Below, in pieces: positions 27,022 to 35,728 of a stretch of 64,000 nucleotides of DNA (position 1 is the stretch's first letter; each line of letters opens with the position of its first letter). The position numbers were made by a program, and so were the translations under genes. The DNA lies in assembly GCF_021261325.1 (NCBI RefSeq), contig NZ_JAJSBI010000015.1, forward strand, positions 124,001-188,000, written 5' to 3'. The notes beneath the pieces were generated by a model. It worked only from the letters and a program-made list of their open reading frames with translations. It ran no database searches and was not told the DNA's origin. The DNA is from Streptomyces guryensis (GTDB lineage Bacteria; Actinomycetota; Actinomycetes; Streptomycetales; Streptomycetaceae).

Positions 27022-28707
27022 TTATTTCCTCGACGCATTGAATTCGTCGACCAGCTTGTTGTGCTCTGCGAGCGTCTTGGTGAACTTGCTGGTCTTGCCG
27101 TCCAACGAGATGAAGTAGTACCAGCCGTCGTGCGTCGGGTCGAGCGCGCCCTTGAGGGCAAGCTCGCCGGGGTTGTCGATCGGGCCGGGCGGCAGACCCT
27201 TGACGTAGTACGTGTTGTACGGGTTGTTGTACTTCCGCAGCTCGGCGATGCTCAGGTCGATCTTGGTCTGGTTCTTGATGTAGTTGTACGTGGAGTCGAA
27301 TTCCAGGGACCCGTAGGTCTCGGGGTTCCCGGGCTTGAGACGGTTGTAGACGACCTCGGCCATCTTGCGGAAGTCGTCGTGGCTGGTGCCCTCGGCCTGC
27401 GCCAGGCTCGCCACGGTGAGCAGCTGCCAGGGGCTGTCGAGGCCGAGGCTCTTCGCCTTCTTGGTGAGGCCGAGCTCCTCGTACTTGTCGTTGGCCCGCG
27501 TGACCATGTCCTTCAGGACGGCCTCGGGCTTCTGGCCCTTCGTGGCCGCGTAGCTGGAGGGGTAGAGGAATCCTTCCAGCGGATCCTTCAGGTTGGGGTG
27601 GTTCAGCGCCCAGGCGGGCAGGCCGAGGTTCTTGTAGTCCTGCTGCGCGATCTTGGCCGTGGTGCCCGCGGCGACGCCGAGGCGGGTGTCGATCAGCTTG
27701 TAGATCTGTGAGTTGCGCAGGCCCTCGGCGAGGACCAGGTTGCTGCGGCTCTTCGAACTGAGCATCAGTTCGACCGCGCTCGCGGCCGACATGTGCTTCT
27801 CCAGCGTGTAGACGCCGTCCTGGATCTTCTTGCCGTCGGGGTTCGACTGCTGCGCGGAGACGAACGCGTCGACGCTCTCGACGACTCCCGCATCCTTGAG
27901 TTTCTGTCCGATCACATAGCCGCCCGCGCCCTTGGGGATGGTGACCATGATCTTCTGGCCGTTTCCGGCACCCGCGTAGTCGGGCGACGGGCCGAAACGA
28001 TCCTTGTAGAAGTGGTAGCCGAAGTAACCGACCCCGCCGACACCTCCGGCGAAGATCACGACCAGCACGAGACAGGCGCATCCGCTGCGGCGCTTCTTCG
28101 GCTTCTTGCCGCCGCGGGTCTTGCGGCCGGAACGTGGGTCGTCGTCCTCGTCCCCACCGTCCTCGCCGTCCGCGAAGAAGGCGTGTTCTCCCTGGTCAGG
28201 GCCGGGGTCCCAGTCGGTCTGCGGCGGCTCGGGCTCTACCTGCCTGCGGCCGGGCGGCTCGGGCGGTGGGTACGCGTCGGGTGTGCCGTAGTAGTCGGGC
28301 TGGTCGCCGCCGAACGCGGCGGCCTGCTGGGCATAGGGGTCCGACGGATCCGTGTACTGGACATGCGTGTGCGTGCCGGTGCCCCAGCTGCCCTGGTCGT
28401 ACGACTGCTGGCCCTGACCTGCGTAGTACTGCTGGTCGTAGCCCTGGTACTGCTGCTGCGGGTACTGCTGTTGCTGGTACTGCTGCTGCGGGTACTGCTG
28501 CTGCGCCTGACCGTATGCGGACTGCCCGCCGTGGCCCCAGTCACCGTGGTGCTGCTGCGGCGGCTGCTCCGGATAGTGCTGTGGCTGGCCGCCGTAGGGG
28601 GACTGCGGGCCCGCCTGGGCCTGCTGTCCGCCCCATCCGTCGTTCCCGTATGACGGGTCCTCCGGATGCCACGGTTCGGAGCCTTCGCCCCGGCCATACT
28701 CAGTCAT
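27022..28707 (-). CDS. mltG: MltG-type endolytic murein transglycosylase with a long Gln/Tyr-rich cytoplasmic tail
   Basis: MltG cuts nascent glycan strands next to the membrane and helps release them from synthesis. The 561-residue protein starts with about 205 residues of low-complexity cytoplasmic sequence. Residues 65-105 are Gln/Tyr-rich repeats such as QQYPQQQYQ, and residues 180-208 go from acidic to strongly basic (GKKPKKRRSG). One membrane helix follows (about 209-232). Outside it are a LysM-like segment (about 245-320) and the YceG/MltG fold, with ASLAQAEG, where Glu439 aligns with the conserved Glu cluster. The C-terminal PYNTYYVKGLPPGPI and DGWYYF motifs are typical. ATG at 28707. 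It lies between ruvX and aroE, as is usual in actinobacteria. Confidence 0.95.
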   Translation of the reverse strand: MTEYGRGEGSEPWHPEDPSYGNDGWGGQQAQAGPQSPYGGQPQHYPEQPPQQHHGDWGHGGQSAYGQAQQQYPQQQYQQQQYPQQQYQGYDQQYYAGQGQQSYDQGSWGTGTHTHVQYTDPSDPYAQQAAAFGGDQPDYYGTPDAYPPPEPPGRRQVEPEPPQTDWDPGPDQGEHAFFADGEDGGDEDDDPRSGRKTRGGKKPKKRRSGCACLVLVVIFAGGVGGVGYFGYHFYKDRFGPSPDYAGAGNGQKIMVTIPKGAGGYVIGQKLKDAGVVESVDAFVSAQQSNPDGKKIQDGVYTLEKHMSAASAVELMLSSKSRSNLVLAEGLRNSQIYKLIDTRLGVAAGTTAKIAQQDYKNLGLPAWALNHPNLKDPLEGFLYPSSYAATKGQKPEAVLKDMVTRANDKYEELGLTKKAKSLGLDSPWQLLTVASLAQAEGTSHDDFRKMAEVVYNRLKPGNPETYGSLEFDSTYNYIKNQTKIDLSIAELRKYNNPYNTYYVKGLPPGPIDNPGELALKGALDPTHDGWYYFISLDGKTSKFTKTLAEHNKLVDEFNASRK

Positions 28708-28778
28708 CGATCCCCTAGAGCCGCGAGGCGGCGGTTACGCGGCTTTCGGCCGGGTTTCGTCCCGCCTCTTGCTGTGCA

Positions 28779-28798
28779 GCCGCTGTTCGAACAGCGGC
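28779..28798. promoter_or_regulatory. Perfect 20-bp palindrome between ruvX and mltG
   Basis: GCCGCTGTTCGAACAGCGGC is perfectly symmetric and lies 72 bases upstream of the mltG start and 31 bases after the ruvX stop. It could be an operator, or a hairpin with a 4-6 base loop that ends part of the ruvX transcript. The centre GTTCGAAC resembles one LexA half-site pair without the usual 4-base spacer. Confidence 0.6.
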
Positions 28799-28828
28799 GC
28801 AGACGCGCGGAACGTTACCGTATCGCGA

Positions 28829-29299
28829 TCAGATGACCACTTCGACGCCTTCGCCGGGTGCTTTACCTGACACCCGTTCGGACTCGAGGGCCTGCTGGAG
28901 GATGATCACAGCGGCTGCCTGGTCGATGACCGAGCGGCCCTTCTTCGTCTTCACGCCCGAGGCGCGCAGTCCCTGACTGGCCGTCACCGTGGTCATCCGC
29001 TCGTCCACGAGGCGGACCGGGACGGGGGCGATGCCCTTCGCGAGCTCCTGTGCGAAGCCGCGAACCTTTACCGCGGCGGGGCCCTCGCCCCCCTTGAGGG
29101 AGCGGGGGAGGCCGACGACGACCTCGATCGGCTCGTACTCCTCGACGAGTTGCTTGAGCCGTCGGTGGGCTGCCGGGATGTCCCGGCCGGGGACCGTCTC
29201 CACCGGGGTGGCGAGGATCCCGTCGGGGTCGCACGAGGCGACCCCGATGCGGGCGTCCCCGACGTCGATCGCGAGTCGACGGCCTCTGCGCATCGTCAC
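28829..29299 (-). CDS. ruvX: RuvX/YqgF-family Holliday junction resolvase-like protein
   Basis: This RNase H-fold nuclease is linked to 16S rRNA 5' processing and Holliday junction resolution. The 156-residue protein has the first acidic motif LAIDVGDARIGVA, the VVVGLPRSLKGGEG strand-loop, and LVDERMTTVTAS with acidic residues. The final acidic helix is VIDQAAAVIILQQAL. The GTG at 29299 overlaps the alaS stop by four bases; an ATG two codons later (29293) would serve equally. It is placed between alaS and mltG, the common alaS-ruvX-mltG-aroE order. Confidence 0.95.
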   Translation of the reverse strand: MTMRRGRRLAIDVGDARIGVASCDPDGILATPVETVPGRDIPAAHRRLKQLVEEYEPIEVVVGLPRSLKGGEGPAAVKVRGFAQELAKGIAPVPVRLVDERMTTVTASQGLRASGVKTKKGRSVIDQAAAVIILQQALESERVSGKAPGEGVEVVI

Positions 29300-31968
29300 T
29301 TCGCGGCGTCCGTGACCAGCCGCTCGACGGCGTCCACGGCCTCGCCGATCGCGGCCGGGTTCTGGCCGCCGCCCTGGGCGACGTCCGGCTTGCCGCCACC
29401 GCCGCCGCCGAGGGTCTTGGCGGCCGTGCGGACCAGGTCGCCGGCCTTGAGGCCGCGCTCGCGGGCGGCCTCGTTGGTGGCGATGACCGTCAGCGGCTTG
29501 CCGTTGTTGACCGTGAACAGCGCGACCACGGCGGCCCGTCCACCCTGGATGCGGCCGCGCACGTCGAGGACCAGCTTGCGCAGGTCGTCGGGGGTGGTGC
29601 CGTCCGGGACCTGACCGGTGACGACGGCGACACCGCGGATGTCCTTGGCGGACTCGACGAGACCGGCGGCGGCCTGCAGCACCTTCTCGGCGCGGAACTT
29701 CTCGATCTCCTTCTCGGCGTCCTTCAGCTTGCCGAGCATCGAGGAGACCTTCTCCGGCAGCTCCTCCGGGCGGCCCTTGAGCAGTTCGGTCAGCTGGTTG
29801 ACGACCGTGTGCTCACGGGCGAGGAAGCTGTAGGCGTCGACACCGACGAGGGCTTCGATACGGCGGACGCCCGAGCCGATCGAGGACTCGCCGAGCAGCT
29901 TCACCAGGCCCAGCTGCGAGGTGTTGTGCACGTGCGTGCCGCCGCACAGCTCCTTGGAGAAGTCGCCGATGGTCACGACACGGACGCGCTCGCCGTACTT
30001 CTCGCCGAACTCCGCGATGGCGCCCTGCTTCTTGGCCTCGTCGATGCCCATGACGTCGGCGCGGACGTCGAGGTCGCGGGCGAGCACCTCGTTGATCTTC
30101 TGCTCGACGTCCGTCATCACGGCCGTGGGAACGGCGGACGGGGAACCGAAGTCGAAGCGGAAGCGGCCGGGCTGGTTCTCGGAGCCGGCCTGGGCGGCCG
30201 TCGGGCCGAGCGCGTCACGCAGCGCCTGGTGGGTGAGGTGGGTGGCCGAGTGGGCGCGGGCGATGGCCGTGCGGCGACGGGCGTCGATGGCGGCGTGGGC
30301 CTTCGCGCCGACGGTGACCTCGCCGACCTGGACGACGCCCTTGTGGACGTAGACGCCCGGGACCGGCTTCTGGCAGTCGCGGATCTCGATGACGGCGCCG
30401 GTGTCGACCTTGATCTTGCCGGTGTCGCCGATCTGGCCGCCGCCCTCGGCGTAGAAGGGCGTGCGGTCCAGGACGATCTCGACCTCGTCGCCCTCGGTGG
30501 CGGCCGGGGAGGAGGCACCGTCGACGAGGATGCCGACGATGGTGGACTCGCCCTCGCTGTCGCCGTAGCCGATGAAGTCGGTCTCACCGACCTTGTCGGC
30601 GATCTCACGGTAGGCGCCGGCACCGGCGTGGCCGGTCTTCTTGGCCTGGGCGTCGGCCTTGGCGCGCTCCCGCTGCTCCTTCATCAGACGGCGGAAGCCG
30701 TCCTCGTCCACGGAGAGGCCCTGCTCGGCGGCCATCTCCAGGGTGAGGTCGATCGGGAAACCCCAGGTGTCGTGGAGCAGGAACGCCTTGTCGCCGGGCA
30801 GGACCGCGGAGCCGGAGGCCTTGGTCTCGGTGACGGCGGTGTCGAGGATGTTGGTGCCGGCCTTCAGCGTCTTGAGGAACGCGTTCTCCTCGGCGACGGC
30901 GACCTTCTCGATGCGCTCGCGGTCGGTGACCAGCTCGGGGTACTGCTGGCCCATCATGCCGATGACGGTGTCGATGAGGTCCAGGACGACCGGGCCGGTG
31001 GCGCCGAGCAGGCGCATGTTACGGATGGCGCGGCGCATGATGCGGCGCAGCACGTAGCCGCGGCCCTCGTTGCCCGGGGTCACGCCGTCGCCGATGAGCA
31101 TCACGGACGTGCGCATGTGGTCGGTGACCACGCGCAGGGAGACGTCCGAGGCGTGCGCGTCGCCGTACTCGACACCGGTCAGCTCGGTGGCCTTCTTGAT
31201 GACGGCCATGGAGGTGTCGATCTCGTACATGTTCTGCACGCCCTGCAGAATCATCGCGAGACGCTCCAGGCCCAGGCCCGTGTCGATGTTCTTGCTGGGG
31301 AGCTCGCCGAGGATCTCGAAGTTGTCCTTGCCGATGCCTTCGCCACGCTCGTACTGCATGAAGACGAGGTTCCAGATCTCCACGTACCGCTCGTCGTTGA
31401 CGGCGGGGCCGCCCTCGACGCCGAACTCCGGGCCGCGGTCGTAGTTGATCTCGGAACAGGGACCGCACGGGCCGGGGACGCCCATGGACCAGTAGTTGTC
31501 CTTCATGCCGAGGCGCTGGATGCGCTCCTTGGGCACGCCGACGACCTCGTGCCAGATGCGTTCGGCCTCGTCGTCGTCCTTGTAGACGGTGATCCAGAGC
31601 TTTTCCGGCTCCAGGCCGTAACCACCCTTGTCCTGGGGGCTGGTGAGCAGCTCCCAGGCGTGCTTGATGGCGCCTTCCTTGAAGTAGTCGCCGAAGGAGA
31701 AGTTGCCGCACATCTGGAAGAAGGTGCCGTGCCGGGTGGTCTTGCCGACCTCTTCGATGTCGGGTGTGCGCACGCACTTCTGCACGCTGGTGGCGCGCGG
31801 GAAGGGCGGCTTGACCTCACCCAGGAAGTAGGGCTTGAAGGGCACCATGCCGGCCGGGACCAGGAGCAGAGTCGGGTCGTCCGCGATGAGCGACGCCGAA
31901 GGGACGACGGTGTGCCCGCGCTCCTCGAAGAAGCTCAGCCAGCGGCGGCGAATCTCGGCCGACTCCAT
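29296..31968 (-). CDS. alaS: Alanyl-tRNA synthetase
   Basis: The enzyme charges tRNA-Ala and edits mischarged Ser/Gly. The 890-residue protein is complete. The class II catalytic core is in the first 450 residues (MESAEIRRRWLSFFEERGH, TSVQKCVRTPDIEEVGKT, GMKDNYWSMG). The editing domain carries HSATHLTHQAL and the zinc motif ELCGGTHVHNTSQ. The C-Ala domain contains GGGGGGKPDVAQGGG. ATG at 31968 shares one base with the stop of the upstream membrane-protein gene. No T-box leader was seen upstream. Confidence 0.98.
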   Translation of the reverse strand: MESAEIRRRWLSFFEERGHTVVPSASLIADDPTLLLVPAGMVPFKPYFLGEVKPPFPRATSVQKCVRTPDIEEVGKTTRHGTFFQMCGNFSFGDYFKEGAIKHAWELLTSPQDKGGYGLEPEKLWITVYKDDDEAERIWHEVVGVPKERIQRLGMKDNYWSMGVPGPCGPCSEINYDRGPEFGVEGGPAVNDERYVEIWNLVFMQYERGEGIGKDNFEILGELPSKNIDTGLGLERLAMILQGVQNMYEIDTSMAVIKKATELTGVEYGDAHASDVSLRVVTDHMRTSVMLIGDGVTPGNEGRGYVLRRIMRRAIRNMRLLGATGPVVLDLIDTVIGMMGQQYPELVTDRERIEKVAVAEENAFLKTLKAGTNILDTAVTETKASGSAVLPGDKAFLLHDTWGFPIDLTLEMAAEQGLSVDEDGFRRLMKEQRERAKADAQAKKTGHAGAGAYREIADKVGETDFIGYGDSEGESTIVGILVDGASSPAATEGDEVEIVLDRTPFYAEGGGQIGDTGKIKVDTGAVIEIRDCQKPVPGVYVHKGVVQVGEVTVGAKAHAAIDARRRTAIARAHSATHLTHQALRDALGPTAAQAGSENQPGRFRFDFGSPSAVPTAVMTDVEQKINEVLARDLDVRADVMGIDEAKKQGAIAEFGEKYGERVRVVTIGDFSKELCGGTHVHNTSQLGLVKLLGESSIGSGVRRIEALVGVDAYSFLAREHTVVNQLTELLKGRPEELPEKVSSMLGKLKDAEKEIEKFRAEKVLQAAAGLVESAKDIRGVAVVTGQVPDGTTPDDLRKLVLDVRGRIQGGRAAVVALFTVNNGKPLTVIATNEAARERGLKAGDLVRTAAKTLGGGGGGKPDVAQGGGQNPAAIGEAVDAVERLVTDAAK

Positions 31969-32330
31969 CAGTGGTCCTCATTCCGGTTGTACGAGTTGTT
32001 CGAGTACGTCTGGTACGTCGAGCCCTCGACGTACTTCGGGCTGTTGCGGTTCTCGATGGCGGGGTACCGCCGGGGCGCGGGGAGTTCGGGGGCCGCGTTG
32101 ATACCGAGGGCCTCCCCCAGCTCCTCCTCCCGCTGGGCCATGTTGTCCCGGACATCCAGCGCGAAGCCGACCGCGCGGTCCTTGATCCGGTGACCGGCCT
32201 CGATCGCCTTGTTGGCCGCGGAGACGGCAAGGTTCTCGGGGGTCAGCTGCTTCAGCTTGCGATTGACCTTGGTGGTGGCCCACACACCGGCGGCGACGCC
32301 CGTGCTGAACCAGAACGTACGGCGGAACAT
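31968..32330 (-). CDS. Small conserved actinobacterial protein upstream of alaS (DUF6167-like)
   Basis: This 120-residue protein begins MFRRTFWFSTGVAAGVWAT. The start is a short basic segment and a hydrophobic stretch (about 5-20) that may anchor it in the membrane. A Lys/Arg-containing helical body follows (KVNRKLKQLTPENLAVSAA) and then a polar Tyr/Asn-rich C-terminus (YVEGSTYQTYSNNSYN). I recognise it as the small protein conserved before alaS in streptomycetes; its function is unknown. It sits 8 bases after the DUF948 gene and overlaps the alaS start by one base, so expression is tied to alaS. Confidence 0.85.
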   Translation of the reverse strand: MFRRTFWFSTGVAAGVWATTKVNRKLKQLTPENLAVSAANKAIEAGHRIKDRAVGFALDVRDNMAQREEELGEALGINAAPELPAPRRYPAIENRNSPKYVEGSTYQTYSNNSYNRNEDH

Positions 32331-32338
32331 CGCTGGTC

Positions 32339-32782
32339 TCAGTCCTTCTTCCGCTTGCCCCGCCGCGCGGCCGGGACGGTCCGGCCCACGATCACGGTAC
32401 GCCTGGACTCCTTGGCGGGCACGTCGTCCCGGCGGGCGCCCAGGGCACGGCGGACGCCGTAGCCGAAGGCCGCGACCTTGACCAGGGGGCCGCCGAAGGT
32501 GGAGGCGACGGTGGTCGACAGCGCCGACGCGTTCGACGTGACCTCCTGGACGTCCGTCGCGATCGCGTCGACCCGGTCGATCTGGGTCTGGGCGGAGCGG
32601 ACCGCCGACGAGGCGTCGGCCAGCAGCGGGACGGCCTGGTCGGTCACGTCCGCCACGAGCTTGGTGGTCGCCTTGAGCGTCTGGGCCACCCTCGCCAGCG
32701 CGACGGCGAGGAAGGAGACCAGGATCGCCCAGAAGACGGCCACCAGGATCCCGGCCACCTCTCCACCGGACACCACGTGCAC
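32339..32782 (-). CDS. DUF948-type membrane-anchored coiled-coil protein
   Basis: This 147-residue protein starts with one membrane helix (about 10-30, VAGILVAVFWAILVSFLAVAL). A helical Thr/Ala/Val-rich segment follows (about 30-95: LKATTKLVADVTDQAVPLL...VRSAQTQIDRVDAIATDV), typical of the DUF948 family. The tail is basic (RRTVIVGRTVPAARRGKRKKD). Several in-frame GTG codons are possible starts; GTG at 32782 is the longest, and the true start may be 2-4 codons downstream. It forms a unit with the following small protein and alaS. Role unknown; DUF948 proteins are thought to act at the envelope. Confidence 0.82.
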   Translation of the reverse strand: MHVVSGGEVAGILVAVFWAILVSFLAVALARVAQTLKATTKLVADVTDQAVPLLADASSAVRSAQTQIDRVDAIATDVQEVTSNASALSTTVASTFGGPLVKVAAFGYGVRRALGARRDDVPAKESRRTVIVGRTVPAARRGKRKKD

Positions 32783-32935
32783 CCGCTCCCTGGAACATGC
32801 CTGAACATCGAAAAGTCGTAGGCCGAGCCTATCGCGCCGGGGACGGGGCTCCGCACCGGATTACCGTCCGCGACGCCGCCGAGTTGCGCGAAGCGATTGT
32901 ACGGACTGAATACGGGTCAGTACGCTGCGTATTCC

Positions 32936-35089
32936 ATGCGGGATCATCAGCGCGGCGGTAGCTCCGTACACGGCAATCTCCCCCTGGAGCTCAATGCGTT
33001 CGTGGGGCGCTCGGCCGAACTCGCCGGGCTGACGCGGGTACTCGGCTCGGCCCGTCTGGTGACGGTGACGGGCGCGGGCGGGGTCGGCAAGTCACGGCTC
33101 GCGGCGCGGGCGGCCGTACGGTGCGCGCCGCGTGACGGGGTGTGGCGGGTGGAGCTGGCGCCGGTGCGCGATCCGGAGTTCGTCGACTACGCCGTCGTGG
33201 AGGCGCTGGGGCTGACCGACCACACCACACGGCCGCCGCGCGAGACGCTGCTCGGCCATCTCGCCGGGCGCCAACTCCTGCTCGTACTGGACGGGTTCGA
33301 GCATCTGGTGGCGGCGTGCGCCGGTCTGGTGGGCGAGTTGCTCGGGCAGCTGCCCGGGCTGCGGGTGCTCGGCGTGGGGCGCAGACCGCTGGGCGTGGCG
33401 GGTGAGCAGGTGTTCCCGCTGGCGCCGCTGGGCGAGGACGAGGCGGTCGGGCTGTTGCTGAGCCGGGCGGCCGAGCAGGGCCCGGCGGTGGCGGACGGGC
33501 CGGAGGTACGGGAGGTGTGCCGGCGCCTGGACGGCATCCCGCTCGCCGTGGAGCTGGCCGCGGGACGGCTGCGGGCTTTGTCTCCCGGGCAGTTGCTGGT
33601 CCGGCTCGACGACCGCTTCCGGCTGCTGACCGGCGGCGGACGCGATGCGCTGCCCCGCCATCGGACCCTGCGTCTGGCCATCGGCTGGAGCCATGAACTG
33701 TGCACGCCCCGGGAGCGGTTGCTGTGGTCGCGGCTGTCGGTGTTCGCCGGGCGGTTCGAGCTGGAGGCCGTGGAGTACGTGTGCAGCGGGCACGGCCTGG
33801 AGGCCGAGGACGTCCTCGACGTACTCACCGAACTGCTCGCACAGTCGCTGGTCGCCCGCGAGGAGACGCCGGCGGGTGTGCGCTACCGGATGCTGGACAC
33901 GGTCCGGGCGTACGGCGCGGACTGGCTGGAGGCGACGGGAGACGCGGCCCGGCTGCGGCGGCGGCACCGCGACTGGTACCTGGGGCTTGCGACCTGGTGC
34001 GAGCTGGACTGGTTCTCGCCGCGCCAGAACGAGGTGGCCGCGCGCGTGGAGGCGGAGCTGCCGAATCTGCGCTGCGCGCTGGAGCACTGTCTGGCCGAGC
34101 CGGACGCGGCGTATCTGGGCCAGTACCTCGCGGGTTCACTGTGGTTCTACTGGGCGGGCTGCGGGCGGCTGTCGGAGGGGCGGCACTGGCTGGAGCAGGT
34201 CGTGCGGCTGGACTCCGGCCACGAGCGGTCCCGGCTGAAGGCGCTGTGGGTGCTCGGCTATGTGGCGATCCTGCAGGGCGACGCGGTGCCCGCGCTGGCG
34301 GCCCTGCAGGAGTGCCGGGAGGAGGCGGAACGCTCGGGCGACGCGACGGCGGTGGCGTACGCGGAGCACCGCACCGGATGCCTGGCGCTGGTCACGGACG
34401 ACATGGCACGGGCGGAAGCCCTGCTGTGCTCCGCGCTGGGCCGCTACCGGGAGATCGGCGAGCTCAACAGCAATGTGCTGATGGGCCAGGTCGAACTGGC
34501 CATGGCCCGCGCGTTCCAGGGCGATCTGCCGGACGCGGTGCGGCTGTGCGAGGACGTCCGCCGGGTGTGCGAGGACCACGGGGAGCGCTGGACCCGCACG
34601 TATGCGCTGTACGTCCTGGCGTACGCGGCCTGGGCCGACGGAGACCCGGCGGGGGCTCGCGCCCTGCTGACGGACTGCCTCGCCGGCGCCCATTCCTTCC
34701 ACGACCTGCTCGGTTCGGTGCTGGCGGTCGAGCTGCTGGCCCTGGTCACGGCGGTGCAGGGCGATGCGGCGGAGGCGGCGGTGCTGCAGGGTGCGGCGGC
34801 CCGGATGTGGCCTTCGGTCGGTCTGCCGCTGTTCGGTTCGGCGTACTACAACGCCCCGCACGAGCTGTGCGAGGCGATGGCCCGGGAGCGGCTGGGCGAC
34901 GAGGGATACGAGGAGTGCGTGGCGGAAGGGGCCCGGCTGGTGCGGGAGGCGGCGGTGTCGCGGGCACTGGAGCGGCCGCCGGAGGCCGCTGCGTCGCCGC
35001 GGGGTCCGGTCCGGCATGCGACGGCGAGCGTGCACATGCACGAACCCGCCGCCTCCCGCGCCCACAAGGGCGGGGAGACGGCGGGCTGA
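32936..35089 (+). CDS. AfsR-like NB-ARC ATPase with TPR repeats, no DNA-binding domain visible
   Basis: This 717-residue protein has an NB-ARC/STAND module in the first 300 residues. It contains the ELNAFVGRSAEL entry motif, Walker A GAGGVGKS at 46-53, Walker B LLLVLDGFEHL, GIPLAVELAAGRL, and a winged-helix segment around LRLAIGWSHELCTPRE. TPR-like helical repeats follow up to about residue 670, then a disordered tail. Related STAND regulators carry a BTAD/OmpR domain in front or a LuxR helix-turn-helix at the end; neither is present, so it may act through a partner. ATG at 32936 is preferred over an upstream TTG (32897). TTGTAC (32897) and TACGCT (32921) with 18 bases between could be a promoter giving a nearly leaderless mRNA. 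Isolated gene, convergent with rpsD. Confidence 0.85.
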   Translation: MRDHQRGGSSVHGNLPLELNAFVGRSAELAGLTRVLGSARLVTVTGAGGVGKSRLAARAAVRCAPRDGVWRVELAPVRDPEFVDYAVVEALGLTDHTTRPPRETLLGHLAGRQLLLVLDGFEHLVAACAGLVGELLGQLPGLRVLGVGRRPLGVAGEQVFPLAPLGEDEAVGLLLSRAAEQGPAVADGPEVREVCRRLDGIPLAVELAAGRLRALSPGQLLVRLDDRFRLLTGGGRDALPRHRTLRLAIGWSHELCTPRERLLWSRLSVFAGRFELEAVEYVCSGHGLEAEDVLDVLTELLAQSLVAREETPAGVRYRMLDTVRAYGADWLEATGDAARLRRRHRDWYLGLATWCELDWFSPRQNEVAARVEAELPNLRCALEHCLAEPDAAYLGQYLAGSLWFYWAGCGRLSEGRHWLEQVVRLDSGHERSRLKALWVLGYVAILQGDAVPALAALQECREEAERSGDATAVAYAEHRTGCLALVTDDMARAEALLCSALGRYREIGELNSNVLMGQVELAMARAFQGDLPDAVRLCEDVRRVCEDHGERWTRTYALYVLAYAAWADGDPAGARALLTDCLAGAHSFHDLLGSVLAVELLALVTAVQGDAAEAAVLQGAAARMWPSVGLPLFGSAYYNAPHELCEAMARERLGDEGYEECVAEGARLVREAAVSRALERPPEAAASPRGPVRHATASVHMHEPAASRAHKGGETAG

Positions 35090-35113
35090 GGTGGTGCTAC
35101 CGCCTGCTGGTGA

Positions 35114-35728
35114 TCAGCGGGCGTAGTACTCGACGACGAGCTGCTCGTCGCAGATCACCGGGATCTCCTTGCGGTTCGGCTCACGGTCCAGGCGGAACGC
35201 CAGGGCCTTGAGGTTCACCTGGAGGTAGCGCGGGGTCTCGCCCTCGGGGGCGAAGCCGCCCTCACGGGCGATGGAGAAGAGGGTCTTCTCGCGGCTGCGC
35301 TCGCGGACCATCACGACGTCGTCGGGACGGACGCGGAAGGAGGGCTTGTCGACCTTCTGGCCGTTGACCTCGATGTGGCCGTGAACGACCATCTGACGGG
35401 CCTGGTAGATGGTGCGGGCGATGCCCGAACGCAGCACCAGGGCGTCGAGACGGCGCTCGAGCTCGATGATCAGGGCCTCACCGGTCTTGCCCTGGACCTT
35501 GGAGGCGCGCTCGTAGGCGCGGACGAGCTGGCGCTCGGACACGTCGTACTGCGCGCGCAGACGCTGCTTCTCGAGCAGACGGACCTTGTAGTCCGAGTTC
35601 TGCTTGCGGCCGCGGCCGTGCTCACCCGGCGGGTAGGGGCGGGCCTCGAAGTACTTGACGGCCTTCGGGGTCAGCGCGATGCCGAGGGCACGCGACTTCT
35701 TGACCTTGGGGCGGGACTGGTTCGCCAC
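35114..35728 (-). CDS. rpsD: 30S ribosomal protein S4
   Basis: S4 is a primary 16S rRNA binder that nucleates 30S assembly. The 204-residue protein has the family body with ARPYPPGEHGRGRKQNSDYK and the S4 RNA-binding domain LERRLDALVLRSGIARTIYQARQMV followed by HGHIEVNG. The C-terminus is EIPVICDEQLVVEYYAR. The N-terminus lacks the Cys4 zinc knuckle (it reads MANQSRPKVKKSRALG), the zinc-independent form. GTG at 35728. It is a stand-alone rpsD outside the alpha operon, as in other streptomycetes, and ends 24 bases from the convergent NB-ARC gene. Confidence 0.98.
   Translation of the reverse strand: MANQSRPKVKKSRALGIALTPKAVKYFEARPYPPGEHGRGRKQNSDYKVRLLEKQRLRAQYDVSERQLVRAYERASKVQGKTGEALIIELERRLDALVLRSGIARTIYQARQMVVHGHIEVNGQKVDKPSFRVRPDDVVMVRERSREKTLFSIAREGGFAPEGETPRYLQVNLKALAFRLDREPNRKEIPVICDEQLVVEYYAR

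Noticed and set aside
28779..28798. LexA (SOS) box at the ruvX-mltG palindrome
   Set aside because: The actinobacterial LexA box has a 4-base spacer between TCGAAC and GTTCGA; this palindrome has none, so it is kept only as an unassigned dyad.
31969..32935. T-box leader for alaS
   Set aside because: alaS is preceded directly by coding genes with one-base and 8-base junctions; no T-box sequence or specifier structure was seen.
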